A stretch of DNA of 64,000 bases from Astropecten irregularis (Eukaryota > Echinodermata > Asteroidea > Paxillosida > Astropectinidae). This document shows positions 42,901 to 53,187 of the stretch, piece by piece. The notes beneath the pieces were generated by a model that worked only from the letters and a program-made list of their open reading frames with translations, made no database searches and was not told the DNA's origin. Within the stretch, counting starts at the first letter, position 1. Each line of letters starts with the position of its first letter. The stretch spans positions 12,110,614 to 12,174,613 of the forward strand of contig OZ020258.1 of assembly GCA_963971285.1 (NCBI GenBank), in the 5' to 3' direction. Both the position numbers and the translations under genes were made by a program.

Positions 42901-45900
42901 AAGTTACAATGAGTTTGGTGAAATCGACCCCAGGCCAGATGCAGCAATAAAAAACATCACATGAAGATTTGGTTCGATTCGTTTCAAATGCAGCTACAGC
43001 TGGTGGGAGAATATGTTGCTCAAGAATGAGGACGAGGCCCTCACCAAGGAGCTTCTCTTCCTCAAGAAGAACGGCTGTCAGTCCCTGGTGGATTTGACTC
43101 CGATTGGCCTGGATCGCAACGTGGGCAAGCTGGTGGAGTTTTCAGAGGCCTCAGGAGTTCATATCATCGCAGGAACAGGTACGTGAACTGACTTCCTCGG
43201 AGCTTCGGCCGAGTCTTAGCATCATGTCTCATAGAGGTCTAACTTCCATGCAATGGAACATCCGACCTTTTTGAGACTTAAGCTAAGCTTGGAGAGAGAC
43301 TTGAGGTCTCATATAGGTCCTCCTTCCAACAATTAAAGGAGATCCAGCCTTCTTGAGAGTTTTGCCAAGTTAGAGAGCTTGGATCTGTAGTCTGCATGGT
43401 TACTCCAGAGCTTGATGCAAGTCGCATTAAGACTCCTCATCAAGAGTCACGGTCAGGTTTTATTAAAGACTCATCATAAAGTCTGTTCAAGGCTCATTGT
43501 AAGGTTTCAGCATTGTGTCAAGTGTCTGATTCTTTTACAATTCTCTTCAAGATTCACTCTCAAGACTCACTCTCAAGACTCGCTCTCAAAACTCACTCTT
43601 AAGACTCACTCTAAAGACTCACTCTCAAGACTTGCTCTCAAGACTCACTCTCAAGACTCACTCTCAAGACTCACTCTCAAGACTCACTCTCAAGACTAAG
43701 CTTCAATTCTCTTCAAGCTTAACTCACTCTCAAGACTTGCTCTCAAGACTCACTCTAAAGACTCACTCTCAAGACTCACTCTCAAGACTAAGCTTCAATT
43801 CTCTTCAAGACTCACTCTCAAGACTTGCTCTCAAGACTCACTCTCAAGACTCGCTCTCAATATTCGCTCTCAATACTCACTCTCAAGACTCACTCTCAAG
43901 ACTCGCTCTCAAGACTCGCTCTCAAGACTCACTCAAGACTCACTCTCAAGACTCACTCTCAAGACTCACTCTAAATACTCACTCTCAAGACTCAATCTCA
44001 AGACTCACTCTCAAGACTCACTCTCAAGACTCAATCTCAAGACTCACTCTCAAGACTCACTCTCAAGACACACTCTCAAGACTCACTCTCAAGACTCACT
44101 CTCAAGACTCACTCTCAAGACTAAGCTTCAATTCTCTTCAAGACTTACTCTCAAGACTCACTCTCAAGACTCACTCTCAAGACTCACTCTCAAGACTTAC
44201 TCTCAAGACTCACTCTCAAGACTCACTCTCAAGACTCACTCTCAAGACACACTCTCAAGACTCACTCTCAAGACTCACTCTCAAGACTCACTCTCAAGAC
44301 TAAGCTTCAATTCTCTTCAAGACTCACTCTCAAGACACACTCTCAAGACTCACTCTCAAGACTCACTCTCAAGACTTACTCTCAAGACTAAGCTTCAATT
44401 CTCTTCAAGACTTACTCTCAAGACTCACTCTCAAGACTCACTCTCAAGACTCTTCAAGACTCGCTCTCAAGACTCAATCTCAAGACTCAATCTCAAGACT
44501 CACTCTCAAGACTCGCTCTCAAGACTCGCTCTCAAGACTCGCTCTCAAGACTCACTAACAAGACTCAGCTTCAATTCTCTTCAGGCAGGCAATACCTACC
44601 CATGGTGCTGACTGTGAATGTCAAATATGTTTCTTTTTATAATTAGGGTACTTCACGTCTGACACACACCCGGCAGAGGTAGATTGGATGACCCAGGAGG
44701 AGGTCGAGAAGGTCATGACCTCCGACCTGTTGGAAGGTGCTGACGGCAGCACGGGTCGTTGCGGGGTCGTCGGAGAGATTGGATGCTCGTGGCCCATGAA
44801 TGGTAAGGAGGAAGCTCAATAATCAGTCCTTGACCCTTTTCCAAACCTCAGCTCAAGCTCCGGCTCCGGCTCCATTTTGTGAATCCTTTCTTTAATAACA
44901 GGTATCAAAATAGAGGCTTTTGGCTACGGTTTGGAAGTAGATACAGGGGATGTACTCTATTTTGAACAAGAAAACAGAAACCTATATTTTCAGGAGGGAG
45001 TGAATTCCAAAGCCGTGGAGCTACTTTGGAACCAGGTTGTTTATGGCCTTGAAAGTTAGCAGCAAGATCTAGTAAGGCAAGGACTGAAAACCCAATCCAA
45101 ATAGTGCCCTTGGCTGGATTCAAACCTGGGACCCCAAAGGTGGAAGGCACGGAAAGGACCCATATGTCAATCTGATTCCTGTGTCATGGTTTTTAACACA
45201 GTTTTCAGGCCAATCTTTCCTTAGTACGTGTCCAGTCAATCCTCATCTTTCATTGATGATCAGCCTCCCAAATTAATGAAATGATGCCTTTTTTTTTGGT
45301 TCTACATTCAACCAGATAATGAGAAGAAGAATCTCCGCGCCGCGGCCAGTGTCCAGTTGGAGCTAGGCTGCCCTGTCTCCATCCACCCTGGTATGAATGT
45401 CAAAGGGCCTGAGGATGCTGTACGGGTCTTGCAGGAAGCTGGCGCAAAGATGGATGGAGTTGTCATGGACCATCTCGACAGTAAGGACCTCCATGCTTCT
45501 GGGTTTTTTTTCACGGAGGTCATATAAAAAAATCTGAACTCGCAATACTCCCTATAAGCCCACATAGTTCACTGAAACCACAAGTAACCATCTTAGAGGG
45601 CCGAATACAAAGCTAATACAAAGACGAGCTCACCATTGTTAGTTAAATCCGTCTGGCAACAATAGTTACCGTATTGCATCTGGCACAGTAAGATGGCCGC
45701 TAGTGGCCTCAGTCGATACAAAAGCGTTGCTTTTTTTTGTATGACGTCCGTGGTTTTTTTTTACCCAGTCTGTGTGAGCACACCAGCAACTCTATGGGAG
45801 ACACTCTGCAACTGAAATTCGCTCTGTTTCAGGGCCTTTTCAGTTCCTTGGTTTTGATATCCATCACATCTTGTATTAGGCATCAAAACACGGTACAGTT

Positions 45901-47812
45901 TTTACCCAGTCTGTGAGAGCACATCAGCCACTCTTTGGGAGTCCCTTGGCAACTGATAGTTTTAAAATTCGCTCTGTCTTTTCAAGTCCGTTCAGGTTCT
46001 TTTTAGGCCCTCCTAATTCTACGCAGGGTACAGTTTTGAAAAAGTAAGAAAACAGGGCTTCCACATTACCAAAAGAACTGAATTGTTCAGCTTTTACATG
46101 ACCAAGCGTGAGCTGGAGCTAAGTCTAAGATTTTGAAGAGACCCTTCGCCAGCATCACATAGTGTCCTCTAAACATGACTGAAGCCTCGATCATCCCATG
46201 AGTGCCATATCAATATTACTACAAAATACCCTTATACCCTCTGAATGAGGCTACCTCACATTTGTCTTGTCTTCACCCATGCAGCATGCTTCTTTGACAA
46301 GGAGTCCCTGCTGGAGTTTGCCGAGCTGGGGACTCTCCTGGAATTCGACTTCTTTGGCACCGAGAGCTCCCAATGCCAGTTCTACCCGGAGATCGACTTC
46401 ATGAATGACGGCCAGCGCATCCAGATGATCAAGTATCTGGTGGAGGAAGGAATGGAGGACAGGGTTGTCCTGTCCCACGACCTCCACGCAAGACATCAAT
46501 TGGTGAGTCTTGGTCAAACCTGTAGACTTGACCCAGTGACTTGAACTCAAGTCCAACTCGAGTCACATTTGGTGGGCAGACTTGTTGACATAACCCAGTG
46601 ACTTGGACTCAAGTCCAACTCAAGTCACATTTTGTGGTCAGACTTGTTGACTTAACCCAGTGACAATGGTGACTTGGACTTAAAGCCGACTCGAGTCACA
46701 TTTGGCGGTCAGACTTTGTTGACTTGACCCTGTCACTTGGACTCAAATCCAAGTCCAGTACCCATTGAAATACATTGAGTAGAACTGTCTGGAACAAGAG
46801 GTTCATAGAACCTTTACTGTCCTCAGAATTTTGCTCATTTTGGTTGAGTTACCCCCTTGATTTGAGTTTGAATAGATAGGCATTTTCGAGCAGACCGCAA
46901 TCTGTGACTTCTGAACACAGATCTGCCGTAACGTAGATTATGTCTGCCTGGAATTTGGGCTCTTGACCGGCAGTATTCAACCATCGTGCGCCCGTAGTGT
47001 TTAAGCCAAACTCCCTGCACATGGCCTCACCATATGAGCTCTATAATGTCACCATATGACTGATAATGAGGCTGGTGAAAATTAAATAAGACAAAAAAAA
47101 TGGTCTGAATGGGTTAATAATTCTATACACCGATCCAACGGCACGACCACGGAGGAAGGAAACACCCGCCAATACTGCAGTGTCCTCGTCCGTATTTTGT
47201 CCGGCAACAAAAGAATTTACGTCCGCCGCACTTTATATTACAGGGTGTATGTCCCCTAATCATGGGACGTACACCCTGCAATGAGAGACTTTGGAGAACC
47301 GGTCTTGAGTCAACCGCGCACGCGCAAACCATGCTTGCGCAATTGTGAGCATGCGCACGTTGTTTTGCGCGCGCATGCTCACGCTGTTGACTTGAAGACC
47401 GGCTCATCCAAGTCTCCCATTATAGTGTGTGACGAAGTTTTAGTTCTTTTGTTGTCGGACAAAAGACAGGCCCCCACTGCAGTAATGGCGGACAGTATAT
47501 CGTGCCGTCGGATCGGTCTATAAAGGATTAAATATAACATTACATGTATTTAGCATAGCGCCCTCTCTTGACGTACAGAATCAAATGAAGTAAACAAAAG
47601 AACCGTGATTGAAATGTCTTGTTGTAATACTAAAATCCGGCGAATTTTGTTTTTTGGGTTCCCTGTTTTGTTCTCAGATGAAGTACGGAGGGCACGGCCT
47701 GTCGCATATCATGCTCCACGTTCTGCCAAAGATGCGTGCACGAGGCCTGTCGGAGGACATCATCGATAAGTTCATGCGGGCAAACCCTCAGCGATGGCTG
47801 ACGTACACCTAG
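39919..47812 (+). CDS. PTER: PTER copy 2: phosphotriesterase-related protein, intact (351 aa)
   Basis: Exons 39919-39952, 42385-42547, 42994-43178, 44647-44802, 45316-45480, 46285-46502 and 47678-47812 give an uninterrupted 351-residue frame; human PTER is 349 aa. Metal ligands of the phosphotriesterase-like amidohydrolases are all present: His27/His29 (SHEH), Glu171 (GEIG), His203 (IHPG), His232 (DHLD), Asp300 (SHDLH). It is a predicted cytosolic binuclear metal hydrolase. Mammalian PTER was recently reported to hydrolyse N-acetyltaurine; taurine is abundant in marine invertebrates, so a similar role is plausible but inferred. An upstream in-frame ATG at 39910 would add MDK. It is the tandem duplicate of the gene at 22513-30800. 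Confidence 0.95.
40100..40320. repeat. Palindromic repeat in intron 1 of PTER copy 2
   Basis: CTCAACATTCCGGCCAGTAT and its reverse ATATTGGCCAGAATGTCGAG are separated by about 50 bp, nested within GGTTCTGAAAAGAACC and TTTTCAGTACCAC. Partly similar DNA is at 27060-27190. Confidence 0.6.
40640..40840 (+). repeat. Dispersed repeat (GCTGTGTACAAAAGTATAGG)
   Basis: TGATTTCAGATTTTTTTCTG, GCTGTGTACAAAAGTATAGG and CCCTGTCAGTTGTTTTCAGA recur at about 63480-63620. A more distant relative lies at 24280-24400. Confidence 0.7.
42385..42547 (+). CDS. PTER: PTER copy 2, exon 2 (HxH metal motif)
   Basis: Acceptor TTGCCCACAG, donor AACCC|GTAAGC. VLGPVEPKELGCVLSHEHLY, then DEGWEICKSPIRMENLYW; differs from copy 1 at three residues. 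Confidence 0.95.
42691..42932. mobile_element. Truncated M3 fused to M1 in intron 2 of PTER copy 2
   Basis: TTAAAGGTAGTATCATACTT starts M3, which breaks off at CAGTCCCATACG (42799). M1 sequence (CTTATGATCTATCGTAACTC) follows directly and ends GGTGAAATCGACCCC. Confidence 0.8.
42994..43178 (+). CDS. PTER: PTER copy 2, exon 3
   Basis: Acceptor TTCAAATGCAG, donor ACAG|GTACGT. YSWWENMLLKNEDEALTKEL to SEASGVHIIAGTG. The first bases of the intron (GTACGTGAACTGACTTCCT) equal those of copy 1. Confidence 0.95.
43530..44586 (+). repeat. 13-bp minisatellite, over 1 kb, intron 3 of PTER copy 2
   Basis: About 80 units of CAAGACTCACTCT with interspersed AAGCTTCAATTCTCTTCAAG that recur at wider spacing. 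A long open frame here (LSRLTLKTHSQDS repeats) only reflects a 13-bp period (39 bp = 13 codons) without stops. Confidence 0.95.
44647..44802 (+). CDS. PTER: PTER copy 2, exon 4 (GEIG)
   Basis: Acceptor TTATAATTAG, donor ATGAATG|GTAAGG. GYFTSDTHPAEVDWMTQEEV up to CGVVGEIGCSWPMN, with Glu171. Confidence 0.95.
45075..45178 (-). mobile_element. SINE S2 fragment, minus, intron 4 of PTER copy 2
   Basis: GACTGAAAACCCAATCC, GGATTCAAACCTGGGACC and AAGGTGGAAGGCACGGAAAG match the reversed S2 head. It adjoins a partial M2 element (44835-44950). Confidence 0.65.
45316..45480 (+). CDS. PTER: PTER copy 2, exon 5 (IHPG, DHLD)
   Basis: Acceptor CATTCAACCAG, donor CTCGACA|GTAAGG. ELGCPVSIHPGMNVKGPEDA and GVVMDHLD with His203 and His232. 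Confidence 0.95.
46285..46502 (+). CDS. PTER: PTER copy 2, exon 6 (SHDLH)
   Basis: Acceptor CACCCATGCAG, donor CAATTG|GTGAGT. CFFDKESLLEFAELGTLLEF, GTESSQCQFYPEIDFMNDG and LSHDLHARHQL; codon 266 is CAG (Gln), and Asp300 is present. Confidence 0.95.
46510..46760 (+). repeat. About 80-bp tandem repeat, start of intron 6 of PTER copy 2
   Basis: Three units with GTGACTTGGACTCAAGTCCA, ACTCGAGTCACATTTGGTGG and CAGACTTGTTGACTTAACCC. Not present at the corresponding place in copy 1. Confidence 0.85.
47130..47526. mobile_element. M7 unit split by M8 MITE, intron 6 of PTER copy 2
   Basis: M7 text CACCCGCCAATACTGCAGTG...CATGGGACGTACACCCTGCA is interrupted by M8 (47281-47420) and resumes with TTTTGTTGTCGGAC..GCCGTCGGATCGGTCTATA. 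M8 carries GCGCACGCGC and GCGCGCGCATGC tracts. Confidence 0.85.
47678..47812 (+). CDS. PTER: PTER copy 2, exon 7 and stop
   Basis: Acceptor TTGTTCTCAG; MKYGGHGLSHIMLHVLPKMR to NPQRWLTYT, TAG at 47810. The 3' flank CCTCAAGGCCAACTCAATTT..CACCG|GTAAGCAAC is shared with copy 1 and contains a consensus splice donor. Confidence 0.95.
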   Translation: MKYGGHGLSHIMLHVLPKMRARGLSEDIIDKFMRANPQRWLTYT

Positions 47813-47939
47813 TAGCCCCGCCCCCCTCAAGGCCAACTCAATTTGGCGTCACCGGTAAGCAACACAGAGTAATTCTTTTCTCTCGTTGTTGTTTTTGTTT
47901 GCCTTTGAAGTCCAATATGGGAATTCTGTATTCCGTACA

Positions 47940-48828
47940 AGTTTGTTGAAGAGACTTCAAATTTTGTCTTTCAAGATTCGGGAGAATGGCTTGATGATAA
48001 TCTGTAAGTTTTATTGTCAAAAGGGAAGATGTACTTGCGTGTGGAAGACTTCCTGTTAAAGGTAGTATCATACTTTGGTAAGAGACCAAAACAGAAATGT
48101 TCACATTTACCTATAAGTTACAGGGTATGAAGATGGTGGTGGTAAAAATATACCGTTAAAATTGTTCCGCCTGAAATGGTGTATTTATCCAGAAATTAGT
48201 CAAACAACGACCAAAAATAAAAGAAAAAGACTTAAAAGATACTGTGGCTGTTTTTCACTGTTCTCTCAAAAAGTGGGCACCGTATGGGACTGAAATGTTC
48301 ACAGATGACTGTTACTGTATATGTCTTGAAATTTTTGTCCATGAATCTGTATTTCTTTGAGAAAAACCAAAGTATGATATTACCTTTAAAGAGATTTCAA
48401 ATTCCGTCTTCCAAAATTGGGAGAACGTCTTGAAGATATTCCGCAGGAAGATGTACCTGTGTGTGAAAGACTTCCTATTAAAGGGTATGTACAACATTGG
48501 TATCAAACCAAAACAGAAATGTTCACAGATTTACGTGTAACTTACAGGGTATAAAGGCGGTAATGGTAGAAACATACTGTGAAATTTGTTCTGCCTGAAA
48601 AGAGTAAAACCAAACACCAAAACATTTTTGATTTTGGCAAGATCAAAAATGAGACAGCTATATTCCCACACAATTTGGCGTAAAAATTGCAACGTCGTTT
48701 TCTACTGTTTCCAATGATCAATTGAGCTGAAAATTTCACAGGTTTGGTTTTTATTCCATGACAAATCAAATTATGAGCAGCCTGCAGCTGCTCTGTCACC
48801 TTTACCAATGTTGTACATGCCCTTTGAA
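47940..48828. mobile_element. Tandem pair: duplicated flank, each followed by an M3-type MITE at the same TTAA
   Basis: First flank ends GATGTACTTGCGTGTGGAAG..CTGTTAA with M3 48060-48385. Second flank (48390-48477) ends GATGTACCTGTGTGTGAAAG..CTATTAA with a relative whose TIR is AGGGTATGTACAACATTGGT / ACCAATGTTGTACATGCCCT. Both share CAGATTTACGTGTAACTTAC-like inner text. Confidence 0.8.
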
Positions 48829-48870
48829 GTTTTACTTATTAAGGTTTTTCGTTCTTTAAAGTAAACACCT

Positions 48871-49309
48871 TACAGGTTTACTGTAATCAAAACTCATATG
48901 AAGTTAAATACATCTGTATTGTTATAAAATTCAACCTGTCTATCATTGTTTGTGCTAAAAAATATTGTACATAGAAAAGGGAGGTATTTTCGACTCATAA
49001 TTTAGCATCCCACTTTTCGCAATGGAAAACCTTGCTGACGTCACATGCAGAACGCTACGCAGTATACTATGGTGGAAGCCTATACCAATTCTGTAGGTGA
49101 CGTCATATCACACGCTATTGTTGCGTGGATCGGATCCAAGGGGGACTTTTTTGAGGGGCGGGGCATACATGTATTGATTTTGTACCTTTTTGGTCAAAAT
49201 TAATTACTAACATAGAAATATGAATTTATATAGTCAGTAATTATGTATCAAGCAATATTTTTAAAGCGCTTTTACCCCTTTTCCAAATTTGATTACAGTA
49301 AACCTTTAA
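48871..49309. mobile_element. TTAA MITE M4, second copy
   Basis: AGGTTTACTGTAATCAAAAC at the left and GATTACAGTAAACCTTTAA at the right; inner TGACGTCACATGCAGAACGC-like text as in 34312-34746. Confidence 0.85.
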
Positions 49310-49636
49310 AGGAGTAGCAGCACACATGTATTAAAGGTAAAAAGGTGTTCGTAGATAAACGTGTAAGTTACACAGTAAAGTAAAGCAGTGATTATGCATT
49401 TAAATGTTTAAATAACTTGTAGTTCTTGTGAAAAAGGATTTGGCTGTTGAATAAACCGAAAACAAATTTTAGAAAAATTGCCCCGTCCATTTCTTACGTT
49501 ATTGATTAAGATACAGTTTCGTTAATTTGAATAAAATGAGGCCATGATTGTACTGGCTTTGGTGAGGCTTTGCAAGCATTATTTCTGAAAGTGTGGACTT
49601 TGATTTGGGGTTCAGAAGTTTACTCTGTTGAATGAA

Positions 49637-50328
49637 CAATGTTGTTGTACTCGTACTCGGTACTCGCACTCGAGTACTACTCGAGTACTGTTTTCCGAGT
49701 ACTCGTACTCGCACTCGGACGTTCAAATACTCGCACTCATCCTTTGGTACTTGTAATCGGGCTACAAAATACTCGGAACTCGACGTCCAAAAATTGTACT
49801 CGAGCATCTACGTACTCGTACTTGCAAAAGAGTACTCGATAAAAAAAAATCTGTTCAGTTAAAGTTCGTGGATCTGAGCATTCTAACAATGGATCGAATC
49901 TAGCGTATAGAAATTACATGCTTATCATGAATAGTTGAGTCTGGAAAATAGACTTTGCCGTGCCTGGCGTTTACGTTGTTGTAACGTATTACTGTTGCAA
50001 CGCATAGCCAGTGTGTTGACCACCATTTTTTAGATCAGTAGGAGTCCACATCGACTGTTGCTCAATTTGGGTTCAAAGAATTTGTGCAGAATGGAGTCAA
50101 ACGCTACAGCGCAACCTGTTCTATCTTTTTTCGGAAGATAAGTACTTGTACTCGTACTCGGAAGATAAGTAGTTGTACTCGTACTTATACTCGGGTGCAC
50201 AAGTACTTGTACTCGGAAACCAGTACTTGTACTCGATTGGCAAAGTACTCGACCTGTCTTGGTACTCGGCAGTCAAAGTACTCGGCAGTACTTGGTACTC
50301 GGAAAAAAAGTACTCGACTACAACACTG
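49637..50328. mobile_element. hAT-like element with ACTCG-repeat arms, 8-bp target duplication
   Basis: Ends CAATGTTGTTGTACTCG and CGACTACAACACTG are flanked by TGAATGAA (49629-49636, 50329-50336). The arms are runs of TACTCGTACTCGG, and the middle is about 290 bp of unique DNA. TIR start is shared with 24764-25260. Confidence 0.9.
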
Positions 50329-51766
50329 TGAATGAAAGAGTGTTATTTCCACTTTGTTTCAAGAATTTCAACTCTTGTTGAAAACTTAACTGCTTCGACC
50401 AAAATAATGCAGAGCTTTAGAAAGCGATTGTGTCATCTTTATGTCCCTTGCTTTCTTTTATGCTAACCACATTCCTTTAAGTAACATTGAATAACCAACC
50501 ATTAAACTAATTTTTAAAGTAATCTTTAGCCTTCGATGAAGAGCCTGCTAGAATTGATACGCGTCAGCCACTCCTAACTCAAAGCGTAATTTTTATTTGG
50601 TTAATTTACGATTGTGTATTAGTCCTAGTACAGTCAAATGCCCTTATAACGAACATTGTGGGGTCCAGAAACATTTTCTGTTATTACAGTGGTCGTTCGT
50701 TATAGCAAATTTACACAATGTTTTGTGTATTTTGTACAAAAACTTTGGCAGCTAAGGATGATGTTTGATTAAGCCAAATGTTCGGTATAGTGTGGTTTCG
50801 TTATCCAGTGCGAAATGCGCTGGTCGCCATGACACATGACACTCGGGACGCGCATTACATTACTCACAGTGTGAACTATGAATATCATGCGCAAGATGGC
50901 AAAGAAATGTGGCGCAGGAGGAACAGCGAACATCAGAAATATCTTCGCAAATATTTGTGACGTTTGATACATCGTATATCACAAATTCACAAATATCTGC
51001 GCAGTTTCGTTATGCGATGTTTGCATCTGTGCATATTTTTATTTGTGTGTTTTCATGGCATGGCATGATTTTTTCTGAAAAATCTTTTCTTGCTTTAGTT
51101 TACGATAATTAGAAATCAAGTGAAATGTACAAAAAAAGTTATTAAAACAGCGGCCAACTGCCGCGAAAAGCGCAATAAAGGTATGCAGTTAGTGGTTGTG
51201 ATTCACCCATAATGTCATATGTCATGGCGGCCACAAAAATGCGTACGGATACTATAGGCGGTGTTCCTTATAGCAGCATTCCACTGTATTAGTATAAGAT
51301 TGTGATTAAAAGAGACTCCTGCTTAAACGACATCAGTTGGAAATGCACTTCTTTCATTTTAAGGAACCTGGAAAACGTGCTTTTGTTTTAGTAGTGAGGA
51401 AAATCAAAACTAATTTTGTAGTTTTTACCATAAAAACAAAATTAAATCTAATTTTTCTCGACTCGGATGGCACAAAAAAAAGAAAAAGAATTCACACCGA
51501 ATCCAGAAAGTTTCCGTAATAAGTGTCTTCATCGAGCCATTTATTTGTCAGATGAGCACCCACTTCGTACAAAATAATAATGAAAAATGTATAGCATTTA
51601 ACAATATTTCATTTCTATCTGCAATCATATATAGGCCTATAATGCAATAATATTATTGTACACTTTTAACAAAAAAATATGCACCCAATTCGGACTATTT
51701 CAGACGCAGCCTGGAAAAGAGTCTAGATGGAGGGTGTGACATTTCCCCCTTCCAACAATATTCTCA

Positions 51767-52283
51767 AGTCATTGAAAAGTGAACAAAGAAAAATTGACAG
51801 GAGCGGGATTCGAACCTGCGACCCCTGGGAATACTGTACCTGTGCTCTACCAAGGGCCAATTTCATAGAGCTGCTTAACTCACAAAAATTGCTTAAGCAT
51901 GAAAAGTCTTCCTTGATCAAACAGGATTATACTGACCAAATGTTAAAAATTTAAGAATCGTTTGTACTTTCGCAGTTTGATTTCGTTCGCACTTCTCGTA
52001 AGGTCTCAACGTTTCGACTAGCATGCTCTAGTCATCATCAGGAGACCCTCATAGAGCTGCTTAAGCACAAAAGTTGCTTAAGCATGAAAAGTCTTCCTTG
52101 ACCAAACAGGATTACCAACCACATTTTCATGCGATGTTTACTGCTTTTGACTTGTATTCGGCCATTGTTTACTGAGCATAACATTCACAAGGAGTTTTGG
52201 CTGGCATACTGATTTTATTTACCAAGGATTTTTAATGCTTAAGCAAATTTTGGTGCTTAAGTAGTTCTATGAAATTGGCCCCA
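51767..52283. mobile_element. SINE S1 fragment, two partial M5 copies and a hammerhead-like insert
   Basis: S1 (minus) ends at GTGCTCTACCAAGGGCC. M5 starts GGGCCAATTTCATAGAGCTG, breaks at 51948 into an insert of about 100 bp (TTTCGACTAGCATGCTCTAG), then M5 text restarts with TCATAGAGCTGCTTAAGCAC and ends ATGAAATTGGCCCC. Confidence 0.7.
52011..52041 (-). ncRNA. Hammerhead-like core (candidate)
   Basis: On the minus strand: CTGATGA, then a stem GACTAG..CTAGTC, then GAAAC. This is the conserved hammerhead order (CUGANGA, stem II, GAAA). Stems I and III are not convincing by eye. A similar core lies on the plus strand at 3296-3331. Confidence 0.35.
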
Positions 52284-53187
52284 ACTGAGCTATCTATATG
52301 TAGCTCTATGTTGACAGTGTCCCAAATTGTCAACTATCTTTGTTCATATGCTGAACATGCAAACAGATATATACAAATATATTATTCCTCAAAACCTAAA
52401 ACGTAATTTTTACAGCTGCAAGCCAACATAAAAATGCAGAGTAATAAACTAACTACCGTATATTACAATAATAATAGATAGTAAAATAATATAATTTTAT
52501 AAATGTAATCATTGTAGCACTTTCATTTTGATTTTACAAGAGGATTCCACCATTTATCCATAGGAAGTTATTTACACTTTTCAGAAGAATGTTACAGTAT
52601 GTATATTTTTTTCTGAATTATCAAACACTATAAATCGTGTTTTATTTATTTACAATCTATAAAAAGTCCTGTCAATTCCAACACGACAAGACGTGACAAA
52701 ATATGTCAAAATGAGGTATTTGCTAAACTTTGGGGACAACTGCCGTCAACTTTTTTTTCAAATACACTCATGGCTTTGTCCTATGTAACTTCCTAAAAGA
52801 AGTGAGTTGACCCTATTGACCTTAATTTGAGCTAGCTTTTGGGTCATTCCACACCATGGCAATGCAGCGTCCACGTTACATCCGCAAAATTGCAGCATTG
52901 AATTGTTGGGAAAAGGTATTGTTTTTGTACAGATTTTTTTTTTCTCCTCCTTCTTCCTCTTCTTCTTCTCCTTCAAAATCCCATAGACTTTGCACAGGGG
53001 AATTCTCGGTGCCACTTTTGTCACTTTTATACAGTCAATCTTAACCAAATTTGGTCCAATGAAAGTCCCTATAGAGTAGATGTATGCCAAATATTGACAT
53101 CATCATGACGTCATCAGGTGTCAAATTACAAGCAATTTAAATTGAATAATCAAAATCTTTAAAAAATGAACAAAAATACCGGATACC

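Noticed and set aside
43412-44303. Long open frame encoding repeated LSRLTLKTHSQDS
   Set aside because: It lies wholly in the 13-bp minisatellite of PTER intron 3; three periods make 13 codons without a stop, so the frame is a by-product.
50769-51112. Overlapping short frames on both strands
   Set aside because: No similarity, no splice context, low-complexity AT-rich surroundings.
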